A stretch of DNA of 10,534 nt from JBIIUJ01 sp044340025 (GTDB lineage: Bacteria; Pseudomonadota; Alphaproteobacteria; Caulobacterales; Aquidulcibacteraceae): the NCBI GenBank assembly GCA_044340025.1, contig JBIIUJ010000090.1, forward strand, positions 1 through 10,534, in the 5' to 3' direction. Made by a program: the position numbers and the translations under genes. The notes below the pieces were generated by a model. It was not told the DNA's origin and made no database searches. It was given only the letters and a program-made list of their open reading frames with translations. Shown one piece after another: positions 1 through 7,373 of the stretch (its first letter is position 1; each line of letters opens with the position of its first letter).

Positions 1-544
1 CCTGCGCGGCTACACCGTCTTCAACGCCGAGCAGATCGACGGCCTGCCGCCGCACTTCCATGTACCCGAGCCCGCGCCGGTCGCGCCCGTGAGCGAGGGC
101 GAGGACGCCCGCTTTACCGGGCTGTTCGCCCGAGTCCCCGCGCTGGTGCGCGAGGGCGGTCCGCGGGCGTACTACGCGCCGGCTGCGGACATGATCCAGA
201 TGCCGCCCAAGGCTGCGTTCGCAGATCCAACCCAGTTCTGGGCCACGCTCGCCCATGAGCTGTCCCACTGGACCCGACACCCCACGCGCCTTGACCGCGA
301 CTTCGGCCAGACCCGCTTCGGTGATCCGGCCTATGCGCTCGAAGAGCTGGTGGCAGAGCTGTCTGCCGCCTTCATCGGGGCAACCATCGGTTTGCCCGCC
401 GACCACATCGAGGACCACGCCGCTTACATCGATGGCTGGCTGAAGGCGCTGAGCGACAACCCGTCCGCGTTCCTGACCGCCGCCGGCAAGGCGCAGGCTG
501 CGGCGGACTATGTGCTGGGGTGGATGGGTTCGGGGGAGTCGTGA
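1..544 (+). CDS. ArdC-like antirestriction protein, C-terminal metallopeptidase part (5' end outside window)
   Basis: The frame is open from the left edge and ends in TGA at 542-544. The first visible residues (LRGYTVFNAEQIDGLP) match the conserved join between the ssDNA-binding DUF1738 domain and the zincin-like domain of ArdC proteins, so roughly the N-terminal half lies outside the window. The zincin motif HELSH (HExxH) is at 254-268, and the EELVAEL stretch at 341-361 supplies the expected downstream glutamate ligand. ArdC proteins are carried by conjugative plasmids and ICEs and protect incoming DNA from host restriction; that role is family knowledge. The gene converges on the metal operon, with only 47 nt between the two stop codons. 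It belongs to the mobile-element backbone rather than to metal resistance. The family call is firm; whether it is active cannot be judged without the N-terminus. Confidence 0.88.
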   Translation, partial: LRGYTVFNAEQIDGLPPHFHVPEPAPVAPVSEGEDARFTGLFARVPALVREGGPRAYYAPAADMIQMPPKAAFADPTQFWATLAHELSHWTRHPTRLDRDFGQTRFGDPAYALEELVAELSAAFIGATIGLPADHIEDHAAYIDGWLKALSDNPSAFLTAAGKAQAAADYVLGWMGSGES

Positions 545-575
545 TCAGTTACGGTTTGGCAGAGCTCTCCGGTTT

Positions 576-590
576 GCACGGCAGCCGTGC
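576..590. terminator. Stem-loop between convergent genes, possible weak bidirectional terminator
   Basis: GCACGG (576-581), loop CAG, CCGTGC (585-590) form a perfect 6-bp stem with a 3-nt loop in the short gap between the ArdC stop and the CDF stop. It lies 1 nt past the CDF stop codon. Neither side has a real U-tract, so it may act as an mRNA 3'-end stabiliser or a Rho-assisted end rather than a classical intrinsic terminator. Confidence 0.4.
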
Positions 591-591
591 C

Positions 592-1539
592 TCAACGCCC
601 GCCATGGCTGTGCTGGCTGCAAGGCGCGCCGTCTCCAAGTTCGATCTGGAGTGTGGCGTGTCCCAACCCGAAGTCGTGCCGCATCGCATCCGCCAGGTCT
701 GCAAGCACCCTGTCACCCGGATGGCCACCGGGCATGACAAGGTGTGCCGACAGCGCTGTCTGCGTAGTCGACAGCGGCCAGATGTGCAGGTCATGAACGG
801 ATGTCACACCCGGCGTCGCCAGCAAGCTGGCGCGCATAGCCGCCAAATCTATGCTGGCGGGACTGGCGCCCAGCGACATGGCCGATGAGGCGACGAGCAG
901 GGGCCAGGTGCCCGCCACCATGACGGCGACCACTACAAGGCTGATCGCCGGATCGATCCACGCCTGACCGGTCAGCAGGATTACCGCGCCGGCGGCGATC
1001 ACGGACAGCGAGAGGAGGCCATCCCAGAGCATATGCAGAAACGCGCCCTCGATATTGAGGTCGCTCTTACGGCCGCGGGCGAAAAGCCAGGCGGTGCCGA
1101 AATTGATCGCGACCCCCATCGCAGCGACGGCCATCACCAAAGTCCCGTCAGGGGGATGCGAACTGGCGAACCGGCGGATGGCCTCCCATCCGATCACCCC
1201 GGCGGCCAGCAGAATCAGCAACGCGTTGGCCAGTGAAGCAAGGATCGAGGCCTGTCCGAAGCCGAAAGTGAACCGTCCCCGCGGCGCCATCCGGCCAAGA
1301 GCGGTTGCGCCCCATGCCAGCAGCATTCCCAGAACATCGGTGGCGTTGTGGCCGGCGTCGGCGATCAGCGCGAGGGAATTGATCCACAGGCCGACGCCGA
1401 GTTCGAGCAGGACGAAACTGATGTTGAGCCCGACGCCCAGCGCGAACGCCCGGTGGTGGGACGCGGGCGCATGGGCATGCGCGTGCCCATGGCCGTGGGC
1501 GTGGCCTTCATGCTGGTGGGCGCCATGGCGATGGTCCAT
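592..1539 (-). CDS. CDF-family (CzcD/DmeF-like) heavy-metal cation exporter, 315 aa
   Basis: This is a cation diffusion facilitator: an inner-membrane metal/proton antiporter that moves divalent cations from cytoplasm to periplasm. The N-terminus (residues 2-29) is very His-rich, followed by about six hydrophobic segments. The two transport-site motifs are HNATD (H64, D68, TM2) and HMLWD (H169, D173, TM5). RFTFGFGQASILA after TM2 and DLNIEGAFLHM before TM5 are typical CDF stretches, and HDLHIW (249-254) marks the C-terminal cytoplasmic domain. The tail SQHSHGGR adds more His. I chose the ATG at 1539 because AAGGAA (1551-1546) sits 6 nt upstream and the His-rich start follows directly; an in-frame ATG at 1584 lacks such support. 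It is the last gene of the operon, 37 nt after the lipoprotein stop. His/Asp at both sites fits Zn, Co or Ni export, but specificity cannot be fixed. The Trp before D173 is unusual, as Gly is common there. Confidence 0.93.
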   Translation of the reverse strand: MDHRHGAHQHEGHAHGHGHAHAHAPASHHRAFALGVGLNISFVLLELGVGLWINSLALIADAGHNATDVLGMLLAWGATALGRMAPRGRFTFGFGQASILASLANALLILLAAGVIGWEAIRRFASSHPPDGTLVMAVAAMGVAINFGTAWLFARGRKSDLNIEGAFLHMLWDGLLSLSVIAAGAVILLTGQAWIDPAISLVVVAVMVAGTWPLLVASSAMSLGASPASIDLAAMRASLLATPGVTSVHDLHIWPLSTTQTALSAHLVMPGGHPGDRVLADLADAMRHDFGLGHATLQIELGDGAPCSQHSHGGR

Positions 1540-1576
1540 CACGCGTTCCTTTTCCAGGGCTCGTGCGCTGTTGCGG

Positions 1577-2488
1577 TCACCCAACGACCAGCGTGAACGG
1601 GGCGGTGATCACCTTGCCGCCAATCTTGACCTGCACGAACACGCGTGTCGGGCCGGCGACGGCGGGGTGGAGGTCGAACGTCAACGCCGGTCCGCCGCGC
1701 GCATCGGCGGAAGCAGGCTCCGCGCCTTCGGGGTGGCCGTGGAGCATGCTGGCGCCATCGGCGGAAAAGCCCACGAGATGAGCGTAAGCGCCCATCAAAG
1801 GCTCGAGCGCGGCAACGGGCGCGCCGGAGGCGTCGGCCACCGTCAGCGTGGCAGGCACATGGGCATCGGCGGTGAGCGCGCCGCCGATAGACAGCGTGAA
1901 GGCGTATCCGTCAGCGGTGACCGACAAGGCTGGCGCAGCGGCAACGGGCGGGCCGGCCTCTGTTCCGACCGCCAAAACGGCCGAAGGCGTCAGTCCATGA
2001 TCATGGGCACCCTCGCCGCTGTGGTCATGGGCGTGCCCATCGCTTTCCCCATGCGCATCGCCATGCCCGCCATCGGCCAGCTTGAAGTCGGTCCAGACAC
2101 GGTAATCGCGGGGGAAGCGGGGAGTGAAGCTCACCGTCCACTGCCCCGGGGCGGCGCCTGGTTCGGCGTGGGCATGGGTGTAGTCCTCGAGCGCGCTGTC
2201 CACGATCATCACATGCACCTTGTGCTCGTGGGTCGTGGCAATGGCGTCCGGGCCGAGAGGCTTGCCGTTGGCGTCGGTGAGCGTGAGCGTGAGCGCGACA
2301 GGCTGGCCGGGTGCGGGCGTTCCCGCAGCGGCCACCGCGAGGGCAGGCTTGCCTGCAACCGCTCCGCCAGATGCCCCAGCCGCCGCGGCCGGCGCTTCGG
2401 ACTTCTGCGCAGGTTCGCCCCCGCCGCCACACGCCGCCAGCAGGGCCAGAGCCGCCACGCCAGCTGTCAGTTTGATCATGGTCTTCAT
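1577..2488 (-). CDS. His-rich periplasmic lipoprotein with two related Ig-like (YtkA/FixH-like) halves, 303 aa
   Basis: A lipoprotein signal peptide is clear: MKTMIKLTAG, a hydrophobic run, then lipobox LAAC with Cys20. Gly at +2 argues for outer-membrane sorting. A low-complexity Ala/Gly/Pro linker runs to about residue 60. Two related halves follow. The first (about 62-136) has HEHKVHVMIVDSALEDYTHAH and FTPRFPRDYRVWTDF; the second (about 186-303) has GAYAHLVGFSADGASMLHGHP and a related strand pattern ending in ITAPFTL. Between them (140-164) is a His/Asp/Gly-rich stretch with many HxH units. Metal binding is inferred from these residues and the operon. The ATG overlaps the RND stop by 1 nt (TGATG), and a strong AAGGAGG lies at 2502-2496. 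Likely roles are a periplasmic metal buffer or a chaperone feeding the RND pump. I know of no assigned function for this exact protein. Confidence 0.85.
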   Translation of the reverse strand: MKTMIKLTAGVAALALLAACGGGGEPAQKSEAPAAAAGASGGAVAGKPALAVAAAGTPAPGQPVALTLTLTDANGKPLGPDAIATTHEHKVHVMIVDSALEDYTHAHAEPGAAPGQWTVSFTPRFPRDYRVWTDFKLADGGHGDAHGESDGHAHDHSGEGAHDHGLTPSAVLAVGTEAGPPVAAAPALSVTADGYAFTLSIGGALTADAHVPATLTVADASGAPVAALEPLMGAYAHLVGFSADGASMLHGHPEGAEPASADARGGPALTFDLHPAVAGPTRVFVQVKIGGKVITAPFTLVVG

Positions 2489-5400
2489 CAGAACGCCTCC
2501 TTGAGCTGGCCCTCGTCGCGGGCGGTGATGAGCTGCTGAAGCGGGGCGCGCCCGAACAGCTTGAACAGGATCGGTGTCACCAGCGCATCGAGCAGCGTAG
2601 CGGAGATCAGCCCACCGAAGATGGTCACTGCGACCGGATGCAGGATCTCCTTGCCGGGTTCGCCCGCGCCCAGGATTAACGGAATGAGCGCCAGCCCCGC
2701 CGACAGCGCCGTCATCAGCACTGGCGTCAGACGCTCCAGCGTCCCCCGGATGATCAGAGCATCGCCGAACGTCTCGCCCTCATGGACCGCGAGGTTGAGA
2801 TAGTGACTGATCTTGAGGATGCCGTTGCGCGCCGCGATCCCGGTGAGCGTGACGAAGCCGACAAGGCTCGCCACCGAGAGAGGCAACCCGAACGCCCAGA
2901 GCGCGATCACCGAGCCGATCAGCGCCATCGGCACGCCGCCCATGACGATCAGCGCCAGCGCCACCGAGCGGTAGCGGCTGTAGAGAAGCGCAAAGATCAG
3001 CGCGAAGGACACAAGCGTCAGGCCGCCGATGGTCGCGGTGGCTTCGGCCTGCGCCTCGAACTGGCCCTCGAGCGCGTAGAAGCCGCCCGGTGGAGCAGGA
3101 ACGTCGGCCATGGCCGCGCGGATATCGGCGGTGATGGCCGAAAGGTTTGCGCCCGCCGCGAGATTGGCCTGCACCACGATGCGACGCTTGCCGTTCTCGC
3201 GGCTGATCTGGTTGGGTCCGTCCGTCTCCTGCACGCTGGCGATTTGTGAGAGCGGGATCGCCCCGCGCGGCGTTTCGATCACTAGAGTGGTGAGGGCCTG
3301 GGTGGTGCGCGCCTCGTCGGGCAGGCGGATCACAACGTCGAACCGGCGCACCCCATCGACGATGGTGGAGACGATGCGCCCGCCCGACAGGGCTTCGACC
3401 GTGCGGACCACATCGGCGGGATTGGCGCCATAAAGGGCGGCTCGCTGGTAATCGACGACGACTTCGAGCTGCGGAACCCGCACGATCCGCTCGACGCGAA
3501 CATCAACCAGGCCATCGATTGCGGCCATGCGCGCCTGCAGCGCCTCGGCGCTGCGCCGCGCCGCGTCCATGTCCTCACCAAAGACCTTCACGGCGATGGG
3601 CGATGTCACGCCCGAGAGCATGTGATCGATCCGGTGGGCGAGCGGGCCGCCGACGCCCACACTGGCCGGCAAGGGCGCCAGCACCGCGCGGATGTCCGCC
3701 GAGACCTCATCGCGCTCTTTGGCCGACAGGCCAGGCGCCAGCCGCACGTCCAGCTCGTTGGCGTGTACCCCCTCGGCATGTTCGTCCAGCTCGGCCCGTC
3801 CGGTGCGGCGGCTGACGCTCTCGACGCCCTCCACGCCAGCAATCAGCCGTTCGGCCTGGGCGCCGATCCGGGCGCTGTCGGCAAGGCTCACGCCCGGCTG
3901 AAGCGACAGGCCCACTAGCAGCGTGCTTTCGTTGAACGCGGGCAAAAAGGCGCGCGGCAGCATCAACGCCCCGCCCACGGCGAGCACCCCTGCGATCGCG
4001 GCTGCGGCAAGGACCGCTCTCACCCGCTTGAAGCCCCACTCGAGGATGCCGTGATTTGCGGCCTTCAGCCGGGACACCATCCAGCTGTCCTTGTCCACCT
4101 GCAGCGCGGCCAGCTTCGGCAGGAGGTAGGCGCACAGCACCGGCGTCAGGGTGATCGAAACCAGAAGGCTGGCGAGAATCGACACGACATAAGCAACGCC
4201 CAGCGGCTGGAAGAGACGGCCTTCGATCCCCGTCAGGAAGAACAGCGGCAGAAACACCAGGATGATGATCATCGTCGCGTAGACGATGCCCGACCGGACC
4301 TCGCCCGTGGCGCGCGCGATCACGCCAAGAACCGGCAGGGGATCGGGTCGCGCGCGGTTCTCCTTCAGACGGCGATAGACGTTCTCCACCCCCACTACGG
4401 CGTCGTCGACCAGTTCGCCGACCGCGATGGCGAGCCCGCCCAGCGTCATCGTGTTGATGGACAGGCCAAACGCCGAAAACACCAGCGCAGTGATCAGGAT
4501 CGACATCGGCAGCGCCGCCAGGCTGATCGCCGTGGTGCGCACGTTCAGCAGGAACAGGAACAGGATCACCGCCACGACAATGGCAGCCTCGATGATCACC
4601 TTGCACAGCGTGCCGACCGAGGCCTCGATGAAATCGGCCTGGCGCATCTGCACCTGCGTGGCGGCCACGCCTTCAGGCAGGGCGGCGTTGAGTTCGCCAA
4701 GCGCCGCCTCCACGGCCTGCGTGACGCGGACGGTGTCGGCGCCGGGCTGTTTCTGGATGCCGATGATCACGGCGGGCTTGCCTGCGAAGCCCGCGTCTCC
4801 GCGCCGGAAGCGCGGGGCGAACTCCACGGACGCGACCTGATCGAGCCGCACCAGGCCGCCTGAGCGCATTTCAACCGGGATCGAGGCCAGATCCTCAGCG
4901 CGCGTCGTACGCGAAAGGGCGCGCACCACGAATTCGCGCCCGGCCTGATCGATGAAGCCGCCGCCGGCGTTGGCCGCAAACCCGGAAGCAGCGCGCTCGA
5001 TCGCATCCAGTGTCACGCCATTCTGGGCCATCCGCGCGGCGTCGGGCGCAATGCGGAACTGGCGCACCTGCCCGCCGATCGGGATCACCTGCGCGACGCC
5101 CGGGATGGTGAGAAGCCGCGGTCGGATCTCGAAGTCCGCCACCTCGCGCGCGGCCATCGGATCGGCGTCGCCGAACGGAATGGCGACGAGCATGATCTCG
5201 CCCATGATCGAGGTCACGGGCCCCATCTGCGGCGCGTGATCCACGTCGGCCATCGCCTCACGGGCGAGCGCCAGCCGTTCCGACACCTGCTGGCGGGCGC
5301 GGAAAATCTCCGCGTCCCAGCCGAACTCGACATAGACCATCGAGAGGCCGACGCCGGTGACCGAGCGCACGCGCGAAACGCCGGGAATGCCGCTCATGGC

Positions 5401-5613
5401 GTTTTCCAGCGGCTGGGTGATTTGCGCCTCGACCTCGGGCGGGGCCATGCCGCCGGCTTCGGTCATGATGGTCACGGTTGGGCGGTTAAGGTCGGGCAGC
5501 ACATCGACCGGCAGGCGCAGCGTGGCGAGCACGCCGAAAACCACGAGCGCGAGCGATGCGAACAGCACCGGCACCCGGTTGCGCAGCGAGGTGGAGACGA
5601 GGAGATCGAACAT
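2488..5613 (-). CDS. HME-type RND heavy-metal efflux pump, inner-membrane subunit (CzcA/CusA family), 1041 aa
   Basis: This is the proton-driven pump of a tripartite metal efflux system, spanning the inner membrane with large periplasmic loops. The length (about 1040) is normal for HME-RND proteins. It shows the N-terminal TM1 (RVPVLFASLALVVFGVLATL), the typical DVLPDLNRPTVTI stretch, and membrane blocks at about 340-500 and 860-1020. The porter-domain stretches RTGRAELDEHAEGVH and AHRIDHMLSGV are characteristic. TM4 reads AIAVGELVDDAVVGVEN: the Asp equivalent to CzcA D408 and the Glu equivalent to E415 are present, but the D402 position is Ala, as in CusA. A GELVDD pattern resembles the less-studied HME5 group (putative Ni exporters), from memory. 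I start at ATG 5613, which overlaps the adaptor stop by 1 nt; a TTG one codon earlier is possible. The frame is intact. Metal specificity is unresolved. Confidence 0.96.
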   Translation of the reverse strand: MFDLLVSTSLRNRVPVLFASLALVVFGVLATLRLPVDVLPDLNRPTVTIMTEAGGMAPPEVEAQITQPLENAMSGIPGVSRVRSVTGVGLSMVYVEFGWDAEIFRARQQVSERLALAREAMADVDHAPQMGPVTSIMGEIMLVAIPFGDADPMAAREVADFEIRPRLLTIPGVAQVIPIGGQVRQFRIAPDAARMAQNGVTLDAIERAASGFAANAGGGFIDQAGREFVVRALSRTTRAEDLASIPVEMRSGGLVRLDQVASVEFAPRFRRGDAGFAGKPAVIIGIQKQPGADTVRVTQAVEAALGELNAALPEGVAATQVQMRQADFIEASVGTLCKVIIEAAIVVAVILFLFLLNVRTTAISLAALPMSILITALVFSAFGLSINTMTLGGLAIAVGELVDDAVVGVENVYRRLKENRARPDPLPVLGVIARATGEVRSGIVYATMIIILVFLPLFFLTGIEGRLFQPLGVAYVVSILASLLVSITLTPVLCAYLLPKLAALQVDKDSWMVSRLKAANHGILEWGFKRVRAVLAAAAIAGVLAVGGALMLPRAFLPAFNESTLLVGLSLQPGVSLADSARIGAQAERLIAGVEGVESVSRRTGRAELDEHAEGVHANELDVRLAPGLSAKERDEVSADIRAVLAPLPASVGVGGPLAHRIDHMLSGVTSPIAVKVFGEDMDAARRSAEALQARMAAIDGLVDVRVERIVRVPQLEVVVDYQRAALYGANPADVVRTVEALSGGRIVSTIVDGVRRFDVVIRLPDEARTTQALTTLVIETPRGAIPLSQIASVQETDGPNQISRENGKRRIVVQANLAAGANLSAITADIRAAMADVPAPPGGFYALEGQFEAQAEATATIGGLTLVSFALIFALLYSRYRSVALALIVMGGVPMALIGSVIALWAFGLPLSVASLVGFVTLTGIAARNGILKISHYLNLAVHEGETFGDALIIRGTLERLTPVLMTALSAGLALIPLILGAGEPGKEILHPVAVTIFGGLISATLLDALVTPILFKLFGRAPLQQLITARDEGQLKEAF

Positions 5614-7373
5614 CAACGCACCTGAGCCAACAGCGCCGCGCCCGTCGTCGCCACCCGCGCGCCCGGCGACAGGCCGTTTGTGACCAGCACGCGCGTTGCA
5701 TCAAGGTCGACGACGGTGACAGACGTGGCGGCGAAGCGCTCGGCGCTCTGCTTCACGAAAACCACGGCCTGGCCGTTCGCCCCGCGCGTGACCGCGTCGC
5801 GGGGGATCGCGATCCCCGGGGCCGTCTGGCCGCGCGCTGCGAACACAGTGACCGGCTCGCCAACGCGCAGAGGGTCGGATTGGGTGACGCGGAAGCGCAA
5901 GGGCGCCGCGCCATCCACCATCGACAGGCCTTCGCCCTGGCGCGCGAGGGTCAGACTGCGCCCATCGGCGGTGCGGCCCGACGCAGCCTGCGCCACGACT
6001 GCGACCGCGCCGGCAGGCGCGCGCGCCTCCACGAGCAAGCGGGCCGGGTTGACGATGGTGAAGACGGTCTCGCCCGGGCTCACTACCTGGCCCTGCGCGG
6101 CTGCAACAGTGCTGATCACGCCGGAGACGGGCGCGCGTAAAGTCTCGGCGCCAGACCCCGCCCGGCGTAGTCGCGCGGCTTCGCTGCGCGCGGTCGACAG
6201 GCGGGCGGCCGCCTGCGAACGCGCCAGAGACAGGCGCGCGCGCGCCGCGACCACTTCGGTTCGGGCCTCTGCGATCGCCCGGTCGGGCACGACGCCTTCC
6301 AAGCCGACCAGCCGGGTAAGCCGGCTCTCCGCCTGGGCAAGCTCTGCCGCTTCAGCGGCCAATCCGCCGGGGCCGGCCGCAAGCTGGGCTTCGGCAAGCG
6401 CGCTTTCGGCTGCTCCGCGTGCGGTCGTCAGCGACACATCCGCGTCCAGCGCCGGCGTGATCACCGCCAGCAACTGGCCTGCGCTCACGCGCTCGCCGAG
6501 AGCCGGCAGGCGGCCCGAAATCCGTCCGGCGGTGCTTGGCTGCACGACGCCGAGGCCATTCGGATCGGCGATGACGACGCCTGTCAGCGCCAGAGCGCCA
6601 GCTTCGGCTGATCCACGCGTCACCATTGTGCGCAAGCCAATCAGCCGTTGCATCGGCTTGGGCGCGGCAAGGTCGCCATCGGCCAGACGGACCGCCTGAT
6701 CGGGCGACGCGCCAGCTGGCGCCGCCGCCTCCTCGCCATGATCATGCCCGGGGCCGGCGCGCGCCGGTTCGGGCACGCCGGTGGTCAAGATCGACCCGCT
6801 TGCCAGCAGCGCCAAAGCGGTCAGAGCCGCCGCCCGCCTGCGACGCAAGAGCCATAACCCGCCGCCCGCCGCAATCAGCAGCAGGGCCCCGCCGCCCAGC
6901 AACAGCGCCAGCGGAACGCCGGTCTCGCTCTCGTGGAGATGCTCCTCGTCGATAACGAGTGAGGCGCCCAAAAGGGCGGGGGCGCCTGCTCCCCGGATCG
7001 CAATCGCAAGCGGGTAGGTTCCCGGAGTGTCATGATCGGGAAATAGCGCGACATAGGTTCCATCCGGACGCGCCATCACGGCCAGCTTTCGCGCGCCGAG
7101 CGTGATTTCAAGAGTTGCTCGTGTCACCGGCGCAGTGGTCGCCCAGTCATCGACCCACAGGCGCAGCTGTTCGCCTTCGATGCGCCCGACGATCTCGAAA
7201 CGGTCCGAACTTGTCTCGAAGCGCGGCAGGGATGGGCCGGCTGCAGCAGGCGGGGCGGCTTCTTCGCCATGATCATGGCCCGGGCCAGCCGACGCAGGCT
7301 CCGCCGCTGTGAGCGCAAGCGCGAACAGAGCGCCCGCGCCGATCGCCTGTTTCAGGAATGGGGAGAATTTCAT
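5613..7373 (-). CDS. RND efflux periplasmic adaptor (CzcB/HlyD family) with extra N-terminal periplasmic domain, 586 aa
   Basis: This is the membrane-fusion protein linking the RND pump to the TolC channel. Residues 1-29 form a signal peptide (MKFSPFLKQAIGAG..., ending ASA). A GPGHDHGEE metal-binding motif follows (30-38), then a beta-rich domain (about 51-142; RFETSSDRFEIVGRIEG, PDGTYVALFPDHDTPGTY) seen in large CzcB-like proteins. Next come EEHLHESE, a TM helix (153-176), RRRR (177-180) and a second hydrophobic run (181-200). GPGHDHGEE is then repeated (207-215) before the HlyD core: a lipoyl half-motif (about 279-306), an alpha-helical hairpin (about 311-404), the second lipoyl half (APVSGVISTVAAAQGQVV, 414-431), and beta-barrel and membrane-proximal domains to the end. 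The ATG at 7373 overlaps the tolC stop by 4 nt (ATGA) and opens the signal peptide; an upstream extension to 7529 is rejected. The size exceeds the usual 350-420 aa because of the N-terminal module. Confidence 0.93.
   Translation of the reverse strand: MKFSPFLKQAIGAGALFALALTAAEPASAGPGHDHGEEAAPPAAAGPSLPRFETSSDRFEIVGRIEGEQLRLWVDDWATTAPVTRATLEITLGARKLAVMARPDGTYVALFPDHDTPGTYPLAIAIRGAGAPALLGASLVIDEEHLHESETGVPLALLLGGGALLLIAAGGGLWLLRRRRAAALTALALLASGSILTTGVPEPARAGPGHDHGEEAAAPAGASPDQAVRLADGDLAAPKPMQRLIGLRTMVTRGSAEAGALALTGVVIADPNGLGVVQPSTAGRISGRLPALGERVSAGQLLAVITPALDADVSLTTARGAAESALAEAQLAAGPGGLAAEAAELAQAESRLTRLVGLEGVVPDRAIAEARTEVVAARARLSLARSQAAARLSTARSEAARLRRAGSGAETLRAPVSGVISTVAAAQGQVVSPGETVFTIVNPARLLVEARAPAGAVAVVAQAASGRTADGRSLTLARQGEGLSMVDGAAPLRFRVTQSDPLRVGEPVTVFAARGQTAPGIAIPRDAVTRGANGQAVVFVKQSAERFAATSVTVVDLDATRVLVTNGLSPGARVATTGAALLAQVR
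6729..6759 (-). repeat. Internal coding repeat, copy 2 (encodes AGPGHDHGEEA before the HlyD core)
   Basis: This segment of the adaptor gene is nearly the same as 7259-7289 about 530 nt away. Both share the core CGCCATGATCATG and both encode AGPGHDHGEEA directly after a hydrophobic secretion-like segment. It marks an internal duplication in the protein; it is not a separate element. Confidence 0.7.
7259..7289 (-). repeat. Internal coding repeat, copy 1 (encodes AGPGHDHGEEA after the signal peptide)
   Basis: First copy of the adaptor's duplicated His-Asp-His segment. It contains the perfect 12-bp palindrome CCATGATCATGG (7267-7278), which results from the His-Asp-His codons. The copy at 6729-6759 has drifted at a few bases, while the protein motif is identical over 11 residues. 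Confidence 0.7.

Noticed and set aside
1540..1584. Earlier ATG for the CDF gene
   Set aside because: It overlaps the lipoprotein's end and lacks the well-spaced AAGGAA that precedes the ATG at 1539.
1055..2539. Long plus-strand open frame (494 codons) opposite the CDF and lipoprotein genes
   Set aside because: It is antisense to two well-supported genes, its translation is Arg/Gly/His-rich with no domain, and long antisense frames are expected at this GC content.
3707..4606. Minus-strand open frame of 299 codons inside the RND gene
   Set aside because: It is an alternate frame of the RND coding sequence with an Arg/Gly-rich translation and no recognisable features.
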